Shown here: positions 17,840 through 24,643 of the stretch, in pieces
How positions within the stretch are numbered: position 1 is the stretch's first letter
How the letters are laid out: each line of letters begins with the position of its first letter
Assembly (NCBI GenBank): GCA_963791635.1
Contig: CAWBTC010000005.1
Location: forward strand, 1,116,001-1,180,000
Source: VFMC01 sp963791635
Lineage (GTDB): Bacteria; Actinomycetota; Acidimicrobiia; Acidimicrobiales; Ilumatobacteraceae
Direction: 5' to 3'
Length of the DNA: 64,000 bases
The notes under the pieces: generated by a model
The model's input: only the letters and a program-made list of their open reading frames with translations
Told to the model about the DNA's origin: nothing
Database searches by the model: none
Translations under genes and position numbers: made by a program

Positions 17840-17899
17840 GGTGATGTCCTTCACGTGTCGCGATCGTCGGCGGTCGTCGGCGGTCGCGGTGGGGAAGAC

Positions 17900-17918
17900 G
17901 GGCAGGGGGTGCCTGCCC
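17900..17918 (-). repeat. Inverted repeat in the infC-rpmI gap
   Basis: On the minus strand GGGCAGG, 5-nt loop, CCTGCCC: a 7-bp perfect stem between infC and rpmI, without a U tract. The infC-rpmI gap is a known place for L20 autoregulation in other bacteria; whether this stem takes part is inference. Confidence 0.45.
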
Positions 17919-17966
17919 GCCGATGAGGGTGGGTCCGACTGAGGTCGGTGTGCGAAAGGAGTGGGA

Positions 17967-18716
17967 TCAGTCCGCTGCGGGGGCCGGATCGGCAATCGGT
18001 GCCGGTCCGGTTGCAGGATCGATCGCCGGTGCTGCTTCGGCGGCGACGCTGGGTGCAGCGTCGATCGTCTCCGCGGCGAGCGACTCAGGAGCAGTCGGCT
18101 CGGATTCGCCAGATACGGCGCCGCTGTCAGCGGTGCTTGCGTCGGACGACTCCGGCTTGGGCTCTCTGTGTTCCCGTTCCTTCTTCGGTGCGATCTTCTT
18201 TTCGGGCGCGATCACCATCGTCATGTTCCGACCTTCGAGCCGTGCATACGCCTCGACCTTCGCAAGCGTGCCGAGCTGTTCGATGACCGAATCGAGGATC
18301 TTCGAGCCGAGCTCCGGGTGCGCCATCTCGCGCCCACGGAACTGCAGGGTCACCTTCACCTTGTGCCCGTCCTGCAGGAAGTCCTGCATATGACGGACCT
18401 TGGTGTCGAAATCGCCCTTGCCGATCTTCGGACGGAACTTCACTTCCTTGATCGACACCTGGACGGTCTTCTTGCGTGACTCCTTGGCTTTCTGGCTTTC
18501 CTCGTAGCGGAACTTGCCGTAGTCCATGATCCGGCACACGGGCGGGTTGGCCATGGGTGCGACTTCGACGAGGTCGAGGTCGAGCTGGCGGGCCAAGGTG
18601 AGCGCATCGGGAAGCGCTTTGATGCCCAACTGCGCGCCGTCCGAACCGATGAGGCGTACCTCACGAGCTCGGATGCGGTCGTTGTACCGGTGTTCTGGTG
18701 TCTGCGGCGGTGCTAT
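17967..18716 (-). CDS. infC: Translation initiation factor IF-3 with ATA start
   Basis: IF-3 binds the 30S subunit and checks the start codon and initiator tRNA. The N domain reads YNDRIRAREVRLIGSDGAQLGI, the linker and C domain KFRYEESQKAKESRKKTVQVSIKEVKFRP and KVKVTLQFRGREMAHPELG. The conserved N-terminal sequence extends upstream of the first usual start (TTG 18629) and is closed by a TGA at 18725-18723. The only codon that fits, 9 nt after AGGAG, is ATA 18716. infC with AUU or other rare starts is well known and allows IF-3 to repress its own translation. The C-terminal ~75 residues form an acidic Ala/Pro/Glu tail. Predicted length 249 residues. Confidence 0.93.
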   Translation of the reverse strand: MAPPQTPEHRYNDRIRAREVRLIGSDGAQLGIKALPDALTLARQLDLDLVEVAPMANPPVCRIMDYGKFRYEESQKAKESRKKTVQVSIKEVKFRPKIGKGDFDTKVRHMQDFLQDGHKVKVTLQFRGREMAHPELGSKILDSVIEQLGTLAKVEAYARLEGRNMTMVIAPEKKIAPKKEREHREPKPESSDASTADSGAVSGESEPTAPESLAAETIDAAPSVAAEAAPAIDPATGPAPIADPAPAAD

Positions 18717-18730
18717 GGCTGATCACTCCT
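18714..18730 (-). promoter_or_regulatory. infC ribosome binding site and ATA start
   Basis: AGGAGT at 18730-18725 precedes the ATA codon 18716-18714 on the minus strand. An in-frame TGA sits between the ribosome binding site and the ATA, so no upstream start can reach the coding frame. Confidence 0.75.
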
Positions 18731-18926
18731 GTGCAATGGGCTGTCCTCCCAGTCGGGTCCACGGATCTCGAGGGAAAAGCCGCAGACACGACGAGGACGA
18801 GCCCGGCTGCACGCAGCCGGCGATCGAACGAATCGCATCATCGACCCGGACGCACGAGACGGACCCAGGGACCGTCGAGTGGCCGGGTGGGGGGAACCAG
18901 CCCCACTTTGCCTCAGTTGTGGCCGA

Positions 18927-18932
18927 TAGGGT
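18927..18932 (+). promoter_or_regulatory. Candidate leaderless -10 box of the DUF1844-like gene
   Basis: TAGGGT followed by ACCAAAA (7 nt) and GTG 18940. No ribosome binding site is present. The spacing matches other candidate leaderless starts in the window. Confidence 0.5.
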
Positions 18933-18939
18933 ACCAAAA

Positions 18940-19341
18940 GTGATCGACGAAACCTCGAGCCACCCGGACCACACCGTTGCCGACTCAGACATCGAGGTCG
19001 ACCACGAGGTCGAGGTTCCCGCCGAGGCCGAGGCCGAGGTCGAGACCGACACGAGACTTGACGATGCTCGCGATGTGCTCGAGGAGTCCCGTCGCCGTGT
19101 GGCAGAGGTTCCCGCGGAGGTCGTGATCACGAACCACGTGATGGGGCTGTACGAGCTCGCGGCCATCCACCTCGGCACACAGCCACCGGATCTCGGGCAG
19201 GCTGCACTTGCGATCGATGCCGTCGGGTGCCTCGTCGAGGGCCTCGGTGAGCGGCTCGGTCCAGAAGCGGAAACACTCGCGGTCGCACTCTCGAACATCC
19301 GCATCGCGTTCGTGCAGATCAAGGGCGCGTCCGCGGGCTGA
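18940..19341 (+). CDS. DUF1844-like small acidic protein
   Basis: A 133-residue protein. The first ~45 residues are a disordered, acidic Glu/Val/Ala stretch; the remainder is a helical domain with MGLYELAAIHLGTQPPDLGQAALAIDAVGCLVEGL and IRIAFVQIK, which resembles the DUF1844 pattern of a helical bundle of unknown function that is often encoded beside infC in actinobacteria. It is divergent from infC and its 3' end overlaps the convergent alkyltransferase-like gene by 23 nt. Start GTG is supported by the TAGGGT box. Role unknown. Confidence 0.7.
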   Translation: MIDETSSHPDHTVADSDIEVDHEVEVPAEAEAEVETDTRLDDARDVLEESRRRVAEVPAEVVITNHVMGLYELAAIHLGTQPPDLGQAALAIDAVGCLVEGLGERLGPEAETLAVALSNIRIAFVQIKGASAG

Positions 19342-19678
19342 ATCGGCCCATGGCGGCGCGCCGGACCTTGCCGTCGCGAACCTCCACACCTTCACCGCGC
19401 AACAGGTCGGCCTGCTCAAGCTCATGACCGGGGACCAGGCGGCCGACGGCATTGACCACCCGCCACCAGGGCAGCTCCTCGCGCTCGCCGCCATTCTCAC
19501 CGGCGATCGCAAGCAATCGCCCGACGAGGCGGCTGAGTCCCGGGTAGCCCGCGTCGGCGGCGATGTCGCCGTAGGTGACCACCTCGCCTTCGCCCAGCGA
19601 CCGGATGACGTCGAGGATCCGCCGCTCGCGCTCGTCACGCCGATCGGCATCGCCCGTGCCCGCTGTCATCGTCGTCAC
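19319..19678 (-). CDS. Alkyltransferase-like protein (MGMT family without the active cysteine)
   Basis: A 119-residue member of the O6-alkylguanine DNA alkyltransferase DNA-binding domain family. The family active site PCHR is replaced by PWWRVVN; earlier GEVVTYGDIA and LVGRLLAIA fit the helix-turn-helix region and KVRR the end. Alkyltransferase-like proteins bind O6-alkylguanine lesions without removing the alkyl group and hand them to nucleotide excision repair. Tryptophan at the cysteine position is the usual hallmark; the second Trp instead of His is less common. It follows the cold-shock-like gene by 6 nt. Confidence 0.85.
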   Translation of the reverse strand: MTTMTAGTGDADRRDERERRILDVIRSLGEGEVVTYGDIAADAGYPGLSRLVGRLLAIAGENGGEREELPWWRVVNAVGRLVPGHELEQADLLRGEGVEVRDGKVRRAAMGRFSPRTRP

Positions 19679-19684
19679 CGTCGC

Positions 19685-19904
19685 TCACGCTGGGCGGATC
19701 GAGCTGGCTTCCCAGCGCCCCAGCTTGGCCAGCAGATCGAACGTCACACGCGCACCCACCTCGATCGTCCGCGACCCGTCGGCGATCGCGACGCAGTGGA
19801 ACGGGTATCGAGTGGCATCGTCTGCCTCGAGCTCGCCGAGGCCCACGTGGGCGTCGTAGGCCACCACGGTGCCGGCTCGCGCGAGGTGGGATCGATTCGG
19901 TCAC
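19685..19904 (-). CDS. Cold-shock-domain-like protein, probable frameshift at the N terminus
   Basis: The intact part (from GTG 19867) reads VAYDAHVGLGELEADDATRYPFHCVAIADGSRTIEVG and VTFDLLAKLGRWEA, matching a divergent cold-shock OB fold (first strand GTVxxFDxxxGxGxI, middle YPFHCVAI). Upstream codons ARAGT complete the first strand but have no start codon in that frame. A GTG at 19904 opens MTESIPPRA..., and dropping one base near 19880 joins it to ...AGTVVAYDA, giving about 72 residues; the span is 3n+1. Such proteins bind single-stranded nucleic acid. Family assignment is moderate; the start is uncertain. Confidence 0.6.
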
Positions 19905-19957
19905 GGTCGCCTCACGGTCGCCTCACGGTCGCCTCGTGATGCTGATCATGCTGATCA
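19904..19957 (-). repeat. Tandem repeats from the hisG stop to the cold-shock gene start
   Basis: Minus strand, from the hisG stop: TGATCAGCA twice, then TCACGAGGCGACCG, TGAGGCGACCG and TGAGGCGACCG ending at GTGACC. Units are 9 and 11 bp and contain TGA. The array fills the whole intergenic gap. Confidence 0.8.
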
Positions 19958-20830
19958 CGGGATGATCTTGCTGATCGGCAGCTCGAGGATGCCCGTGGCG
20001 CCGGCGTCCTTGAGGGCTGGAATCAGCCGATTGATCTGGTTCTTGGCCACCACCGTCTCCACCGCGAAGCCGCCATGGCCGGCCAGTTCGTTCACCGTCG
20101 GCGCCTTCATCGAGGGCACGAGGTCGAGCACTGCCTGCAGCTGCTCGGCTGAGACGTTCAGCTTGAGCAGCACCTTGCCGCGTGCGTCGAGGGTGCCGTT
20201 CAACAGGGTCATCAGCTGCCCCATCGCGTGCCGCTTCGCGGGATCGTCGTGGGCGGCCTTGTTCGCGACCACCTCGGTGTAGCTGACGAGGATCTCGTCG
20301 ATGATCCGCAGACCGGCGGCACGGAGTGCCCGGCCCGTCTCGGTGATGTCGACGATGCAGTCGGCGATGTCGGGGATCTTCGCCTCGCTCGCGCCGTAGG
20401 ACAGACGGATGTCGGCCTCGATCCCGCGCTCGGCGAAGAAGCGCCTCGTGAGCTCGGGGTACTCGGTGCTCACCCGCAGACCGTGCGGCAGGTCCTCGAT
20501 CCGCTGTGCCGGCGAATCACCGGCGACAGCGACGACCACCTTGATCGGCAGCGACGTGGCCTTGGAGTACTTCAGCTCTCCGAGGCTGACGACCTCGCTG
20601 GAGGTCTCCTCCACCCAATCTCGGCCGGTGATGCCGATGTCGAACAGCCCCTCCGCGACGTAGGTCGGGATCTCCTGTGGCCGCAGGATGCGCACCTCCG
20701 CGATCCGGGGATCATCGATGGTGGCCTTGTAGTCGACCGAGGAGGAGCGGAGCACCGGGAGGTCGGCCGCATCGAACAGGTCGAGCGTCGCCTTCTCGAG
20801 CGAACCCTTGGGCAGGACGAGTCGCAGCAC
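19955..20830 (-). CDS. hisG: ATP phosphoribosyltransferase (long form)
   Basis: First and feedback-controlled enzyme of histidine synthesis, condensing ATP with PRPP. The 291 residues read LRLVLPKGSLEKATLDLF at the start, then DIGITGRDWVEE, IADCIVDITETGRALRAAGL (PRPP-binding region) and a C-terminal ACT-like regulatory domain ending NELAGHGGFAVETVVAK...LIPALKDAGATGILELPISKIIP, so it is the self-sufficient long form that does not need HisZ. GTG 20830 is chosen because TAGCGT lies 7 nt upstream and the conserved sequence begins there. No other his gene is in the window. Confidence 0.93.
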   Translation of the reverse strand: MLRLVLPKGSLEKATLDLFDAADLPVLRSSSVDYKATIDDPRIAEVRILRPQEIPTYVAEGLFDIGITGRDWVEETSSEVVSLGELKYSKATSLPIKVVVAVAGDSPAQRIEDLPHGLRVSTEYPELTRRFFAERGIEADIRLSYGASEAKIPDIADCIVDITETGRALRAAGLRIIDEILVSYTEVVANKAAHDDPAKRHAMGQLMTLLNGTLDARGKVLLKLNVSAEQLQAVLDLVPSMKAPTVNELAGHGGFAVETVVAKNQINRLIPALKDAGATGILELPISKIIP

Positions 20831-20837
20831 CCGGCTG

Positions 20838-20843
20838 ACGCTA
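20838..20843 (-). promoter_or_regulatory. Candidate leaderless -10 box of hisG
   Basis: TAGCGT on the minus strand, 7 nt before GTG 20830. GGTCGC is 17 nt upstream, as at the Hsp70-like gene. Confidence 0.5.
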
Positions 20844-20886
20844 TCGGTCGACACTCTGGCGCGACCGATCCCTTTCCCTCGCCTTT

Positions 20887-20938
20887 CCCTCGTCAGTGGC
20901 TCGTCCCTACCTCCTCGGTCCCTCGTCAGTGGCTCGTC
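20887..20938 (-). repeat. 19-bp direct repeat that duplicates the end of mog
   Basis: CCCTCGTCAGTGGCTCGTC (plus strand) occurs at 20887-20905 and 20920-20938. The second copy contains the last codons and TGA stop of mog; the first is an exact copy 33 bp downstream of it in the direction of transcription. Confidence 0.85.
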
Positions 20939-21423
20939 GGCTCTGCGTGGAGGAGGCGCAGGGCGTGTGGGAGCACGTCGAGAATCGCCCCGAGCTGCTC
21001 CACGCATCCCTTGGGCGACCCTGGCGTGTTGCAGATGATCGAGCTCCCGCAGATGCCGGCGAGACCCCGCGACAACCGTCCGAGGGGACTGACGAGCCGC
21101 ATCGCCTCGGCGAGACCGGGGGCCTCGCGTTCGATCACGAGTCGGGTGCCCTCGGGTGTCTGGTCGCGTGGCGCAAAGCCGGTACCGCCGGTGCTCACGA
21201 TCAGCCCTGCGAAGCCGTCGCTCATCTCACGCAGCACCTGGGCCACGGCCTCGGTTCCATCGGCAGTGACGCGATGCTCGACGACCTCGAATCCGGCCCC
21301 CGCGAGCTGGGCGACGAGCGCGCGACCGCTCTGGTCGTCGCGGGTGCCATGGACGACGCCATCGCTGACGGTGAGGACCTTCGCCTTCGAGGGAGCATCG
21401 AGACGCGGTGCGTGTTCGCTCAT
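20926..21423 (-). CDS. mog: MogA/MoaB-type molybdopterin adenylyltransferase-like protein
   Basis: A 165-residue protein of the MoaB/Mog family, which adenylates or binds molybdopterin in molybdenum cofactor synthesis. Visible motifs: AKVLTVSDGVVHGTRDDQSG at the N terminus, the signature STGGTGFAPRDQTPE, then PGSPKGCVEQL near the end. It is coupled to rsmB by an ATGA overlap and is the last gene of def-fmt-rsmB-mog, an unusual place for it; mobA is at 57 kb. The symbol is tentative since MoaB and Mog cannot be told apart by sequence here. Confidence 0.85.
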   Translation of the reverse strand: MSEHAPRLDAPSKAKVLTVSDGVVHGTRDDQSGRALVAQLAGAGFEVVEHRVTADGTEAVAQVLREMSDGFAGLIVSTGGTGFAPRDQTPEGTRLVIEREAPGLAEAMRLVSPLGRLSRGLAGICGSSIICNTPGSPKGCVEQLGAILDVLPHALRLLHAEPTSH

Positions 21424-22529
21424 GGCGACCGACGGTATCGAATGAGCACCATGCCATCGGTGTCGTCGTCGTGGGGCAGCACCCGCCAACCGTGCGCGTA
21501 TGGCCGCCACGTGCCCTCCGGTGGCGCGATGTCGACCTCGAAGCCTTCCGGGACCGGATGGTCGATCGACTCTGCCGCAGTGAGCGTGCACACGCTGTAG
21601 ACCAGGGTCCCGCCAGGGCGGACCATCTCGGCAGCGCTGATGAGCAAGCGACCCTGCAGCTCGGCGAGCTCGGCGATGGTCGTCGGCTGGATGCGCCACC
21701 GCGAGTCGGCCCGACGTCGCATCGCGCCGAGGCCCGAACAGGGCGCGTCGAGCAGCACGCGATCGAAGCTGGCGGTGACGAACGGCGAATGCGTGCCGTC
21801 GGCGCACACCGCGACGGCATCGGCGCCGACCCGCATGATGTTGTCGCGGATGAGACCGGAGCGGGCGGGCGACACATCCGCCGCGACCACGAAGGCACCG
21901 GCCTGCGTGGAGCGGGCGGCCATCGCTGTGGCCTTGCCACCGGGGGCGGCGCAGAGATCGAGCACGCACTCGCCCGGCCGGGCCCCCACCGCGGCGGCAA
22001 CCCACTGGGACGAGCGATCCTGCGTGTAGCCGTCGTCGCGCACCGACACCGGCGGCGGCTCGTTCATCCGGGCCATGGCCTCATGGGCGTCATCGCCCAG
22101 TTCTACTCGCAGCCGCTCGACGATCCAGTCCGGATAGCTCAGCTCCGTGGCCTCGTCAGGCCAGGTGACGTGCAGCCGTGACACCTTGCGCAGCACCGCG
22201 TTCACGAAGCCGCGAGTGCGCTTCGGCGCGATCGCGACGGTCTCGCCGACAGCAGCGTGCGGCGGGACACCGGCGAACACGAGCTGGTAGGCACCGAGGC
22301 GCAGCACGGCCCGAGTGTTCTCGTCGGGTTCGGTGAGCACGTAGCGATCGATCACCGAGTCACAGGCGCGGCGCATTCGTGTGGTGCCGTAGACGAGCTC
22401 GGTGACGAACGCACGATCGCGGGGTTCGAGACCGGAGGTCGCGAGCGCTGCCGGCACGACCAGGTTCGCGTAGGCACCCTCCTGCTCGATTCGTTGCAGA
22501 CACCGCAATGCGGTCTCGCGAGCGTTCAC
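21420..22529 (-). CDS. rsmB: 16S rRNA (cytosine-5)-methyltransferase RsmB
   Basis: SAM-dependent methyltransferase for a cytosine in 16S rRNA. The N-terminal ~130 residues form a NusB-like RNA-binding domain (ARETALRCLQRIEQEGAYANLVV; RAFVTELVYGTTR). The catalytic domain has motif I VLDLCAAPGGKATAMA, the release/catalytic cysteine motifs LLDAPCSGLGAMRR and VYSVCTLTAAE. At 369 residues it is slightly shorter than most. GTG 22529 overlaps the fmt stop as GTGA, and the fmt-rsmB order is conserved across bacteria. Confidence 0.93.
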   Translation of the reverse strand: MNARETALRCLQRIEQEGAYANLVVPAALATSGLEPRDRAFVTELVYGTTRMRRACDSVIDRYVLTEPDENTRAVLRLGAYQLVFAGVPPHAAVGETVAIAPKRTRGFVNAVLRKVSRLHVTWPDEATELSYPDWIVERLRVELGDDAHEAMARMNEPPPVSVRDDGYTQDRSSQWVAAAVGARPGECVLDLCAAPGGKATAMAARSTQAGAFVVAADVSPARSGLIRDNIMRVGADAVAVCADGTHSPFVTASFDRVLLDAPCSGLGAMRRRADSRWRIQPTTIAELAELQGRLLISAAEMVRPGGTLVYSVCTLTAAESIDHPVPEGFEVDIAPPEGTWRPYAHGWRVLPHDDDTDGMVLIRYRRSP

Positions 22530-23410
22530 CCGAACCGCTCGCCAGTCGTCGGACGAGCACCGTTCGCGAAGTCGCGGTAGTGCATCGGGGCCTTGCCCTC
22601 GGGTTGCACGGTGATGAGCCGCAGCCCGCCGACGATGCCGGCGGCGCCGTCCGCAAGCGCGTCGCCGACGCCATCTGGATCGAGCAGCTCCGCCGTGTGC
22701 ACCTTCAATCGTCTGCCGCGAAACGTGGTCCAGGCTCCGCCGAGGCGCACCTGGCGGTCGCGGAACCCTGCCGGGGTGCTCCACTCGAGGCGGAGGTCGG
22801 CGGGGTCGAGCTTGGACGCATAGGTGGGTTCGCCCACCTGGGGCACCGGCTCGCCAAGACCATTGCTGAGCTGGTCGACGAGCAGGCGCGTCCCGACCTC
22901 GACGAGCTCGGCGCGCAGCGAGTCGCCGGTGACCTCGGGCCGGATCGGCACCGCCACCACGGCGTGGATCGGCCCGGTATCGAGCCCTTCCTCCAGCTGC
23001 ATCAGGCACACGCCGGTGACCTCGTCGCCGGCGAGCAGCGCCCGCTCGACCGGCGCAGCCCCACGCCACCGAGGCAACAGCGAGAAGTGCAGATTCACCA
23101 TCGGCAGCACGGCGAGCACCTCCGGCTTGATCAGTCGGCCGAACGCCACCACGACGCCGAGGTCGGCGCCGAAGGTGAGTGCTTCGTCCACGTTGTGCAC
23201 CACCGGGATGCCGAGCCGGACGGCCGCGGCCTTCACCGCGCTCGGTGCCAGCTCGCTCCCGCGTCCTCTGCGCTTGTCGATCCGGGTGACGACGCCGGCG
23301 ACATCGAAACCAGCCGCCACGAGCGCTTCGAGCGGTGGCACGGCCATCGCCGGCGTGCCGAAGAAGACCAGACGGGTCGGGACGATCGGACGAGCGATGC
23401 GACGGGTCAC
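22526..23410 (-). CDS. fmt: Methionyl-tRNA formyltransferase
   Basis: Formylates initiator Met-tRNA with 10-formyltetrahydrofolate. The 294-residue product shows LVFFGTPAMAVPPLEAL at the start, the catalytic/folate loop VNLHFSLLPRWRGAAPVERALLAGD, and a C-terminal OB-fold tRNA-binding domain (RLEWSTPA, RLKVHTAELLD). GTG 23410 overlaps the def stop (GTGA), so deformylase and formyltransferase are co-translated, as is common. Confidence 0.96.
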   Translation of the reverse strand: MTRRIARPIVPTRLVFFGTPAMAVPPLEALVAAGFDVAGVVTRIDKRRGRGSELAPSAVKAAAVRLGIPVVHNVDEALTFGADLGVVVAFGRLIKPEVLAVLPMVNLHFSLLPRWRGAAPVERALLAGDEVTGVCLMQLEEGLDTGPIHAVVAVPIRPEVTGDSLRAELVEVGTRLLVDQLSNGLGEPVPQVGEPTYASKLDPADLRLEWSTPAGFRDRQVRLGGAWTTFRGRRLKVHTAELLDPDGVGDALADGAAGIVGGLRLITVQPEGKAPMHYRDFANGARPTTGERFG

Positions 23411-23934
23411 TTCAGCCGCAGGCGGCGCTTGGGTCCGTCTGCCGCCGGTACCTCGATGAGGCGCCGGTACTCGGCGAGCGCCTCTTTGCGCTGCTCGGGC
23501 GTCATCCGGTCGAACATCAGCACGCCGTTGAGATGATCGATCTCGTGTTGGAAGAGCCTGCCGGCGAGCTCGCTGGCCTCGATCTCGATGGTGTTGCCGT
23601 CGATGTCGAGGCCGCGCATCAGCACCTCGTTCGGGCGGAGCATCTCGACGTAGAGGCCGGGGATGCTCAAGCAGCCCTCGTCGTACACCCACTCGCCGCT
23701 GCTCTCGACGACCTCGGGATTGAAGATCACCATCGGCTCGTCATCCATGTCCCACACGAAGATCTGCTTCTGCACGCCGATCTGCGGTGCGGCGAGGCCG
23801 ATGCCCGAGTCGCTCGTGTAGAGCGTCTCGAACATGTCGTCGACCAGGCGCGCGATCTTGCCGTCGATGTCGGTGACCTTCGCTGCCTGGGACTTCAGCA
23901 CCGGATCGCCGAAGGTACGGATCGTGTACGCCAT
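23407..23934 (-). CDS. def: Peptide deformylase
   Basis: Metalloenzyme removing the formyl group from nascent N termini. All three family motifs are present in the 175 residues: GIGLAAPQIGV, EGCLSIPG (metal-binding Cys) and QHEIDHLNGVL (two metal-binding His and catalytic Glu). The start MAYTIRTFGDPVLKS is typical. It is the first gene of def-fmt-rsmB-mog and is divergent from the methyltransferase gene at 23966 with a 31-bp gap. Confidence 0.97.
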   Translation of the reverse strand: MAYTIRTFGDPVLKSQAAKVTDIDGKIARLVDDMFETLYTSDSGIGLAAPQIGVQKQIFVWDMDDEPMVIFNPEVVESSGEWVYDEGCLSIPGLYVEMLRPNEVLMRGLDIDGNTIEIEASELAGRLFQHEIDHLNGVLMFDRMTPEQRKEALAEYRRLIEVPAADGPKRRLRLK

Positions 23935-23965
23935 GCATGCAAGGCTACCGACGGAGGTGGATCGG

Positions 23966-24643
23966 ATGGGCCAGTACTTCGACGACGACCCGACGGTCGG
24001 GTCCTCACCCGTGGCCGTGACGTGGTCGCTGCCCGATGGGCCACTCACGTTGCTGACCGATCGGGGCGTGTTCGGATACGGCCAGATCGACATCGGCACC
24101 AAGCTCCTGCTGGTGACGATGGACGCACCGCCGACCACGGGCGACCTGCTCGACATCGGGTGTGGCACAGGTGCAATCGCGCTCACCATGGCGAGGCGCT
24201 CCCCCGCCGCCACGGTGTGGGCGGTCGATGTCAACCGTCGGGCGCGCGAGTTGTGTGCAGGCAATGCCGAACGACTCGGGCTCACCAACGTTCGAGTCGC
24301 GGCTCCCGACCAGGTGCCTGCCGACCTCCGCTTCGGTGCGATCTGGAGCAACCCGCCGATCCGCATCGGCAAGGTCGCACTCCATGCACTGCTCCTCCTG
24401 TGGCTGGACCGCCTTGCCCCTGGCGCCGAGGGCCACCTCGTCGTGCACAAGCACCTCGGCGCCGACTCCCTCCTGAGGTGGTTGAGCGATCACGGACATC
24501 CCACCGACCGAGTGGCCACCGGCGCCGGCTTCCGGGTGCTGCGCGTTCGTGCTGGGGCGCCTGGTTCGGGCACGCCTGGTGTGGGCACACCGGCAGCTCC
24601 GAACTCAGCGGCGGGCGGGGTCGACCTCGATCCGAAGTCGTGA
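23966..24643 (+). CDS. RsmC-like class I SAM-dependent methyltransferase
   Basis: A 225-residue methyltransferase with motif I LLDIGCGTGAIALTMA, an acidic loop VWAVDVNRRARELC and the catalytic SNPPIRIGK (NPP[FYI] motif of N6/N2 amino-methyltransferases). This pattern is typical of RsmC/RlmG-type enzymes that methylate guanine in rRNA, here with only the catalytic half. GGAGG lies 8 nt before the ATG. The C-terminal ~25 residues are a Gly/Pro/Thr-rich tail (APGSGTPGVGTPA) that overlaps the convergent priA by 39 nt. The substrate is not known. Confidence 0.8.
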   Translation: MGQYFDDDPTVGSSPVAVTWSLPDGPLTLLTDRGVFGYGQIDIGTKLLLVTMDAPPTTGDLLDIGCGTGAIALTMARRSPAATVWAVDVNRRARELCAGNAERLGLTNVRVAAPDQVPADLRFGAIWSNPPIRIGKVALHALLLLWLDRLAPGAEGHLVVHKHLGADSLLRWLSDHGHPTDRVATGAGFRVLRVRAGAPGSGTPGVGTPAAPNSAAGGVDLDPKS

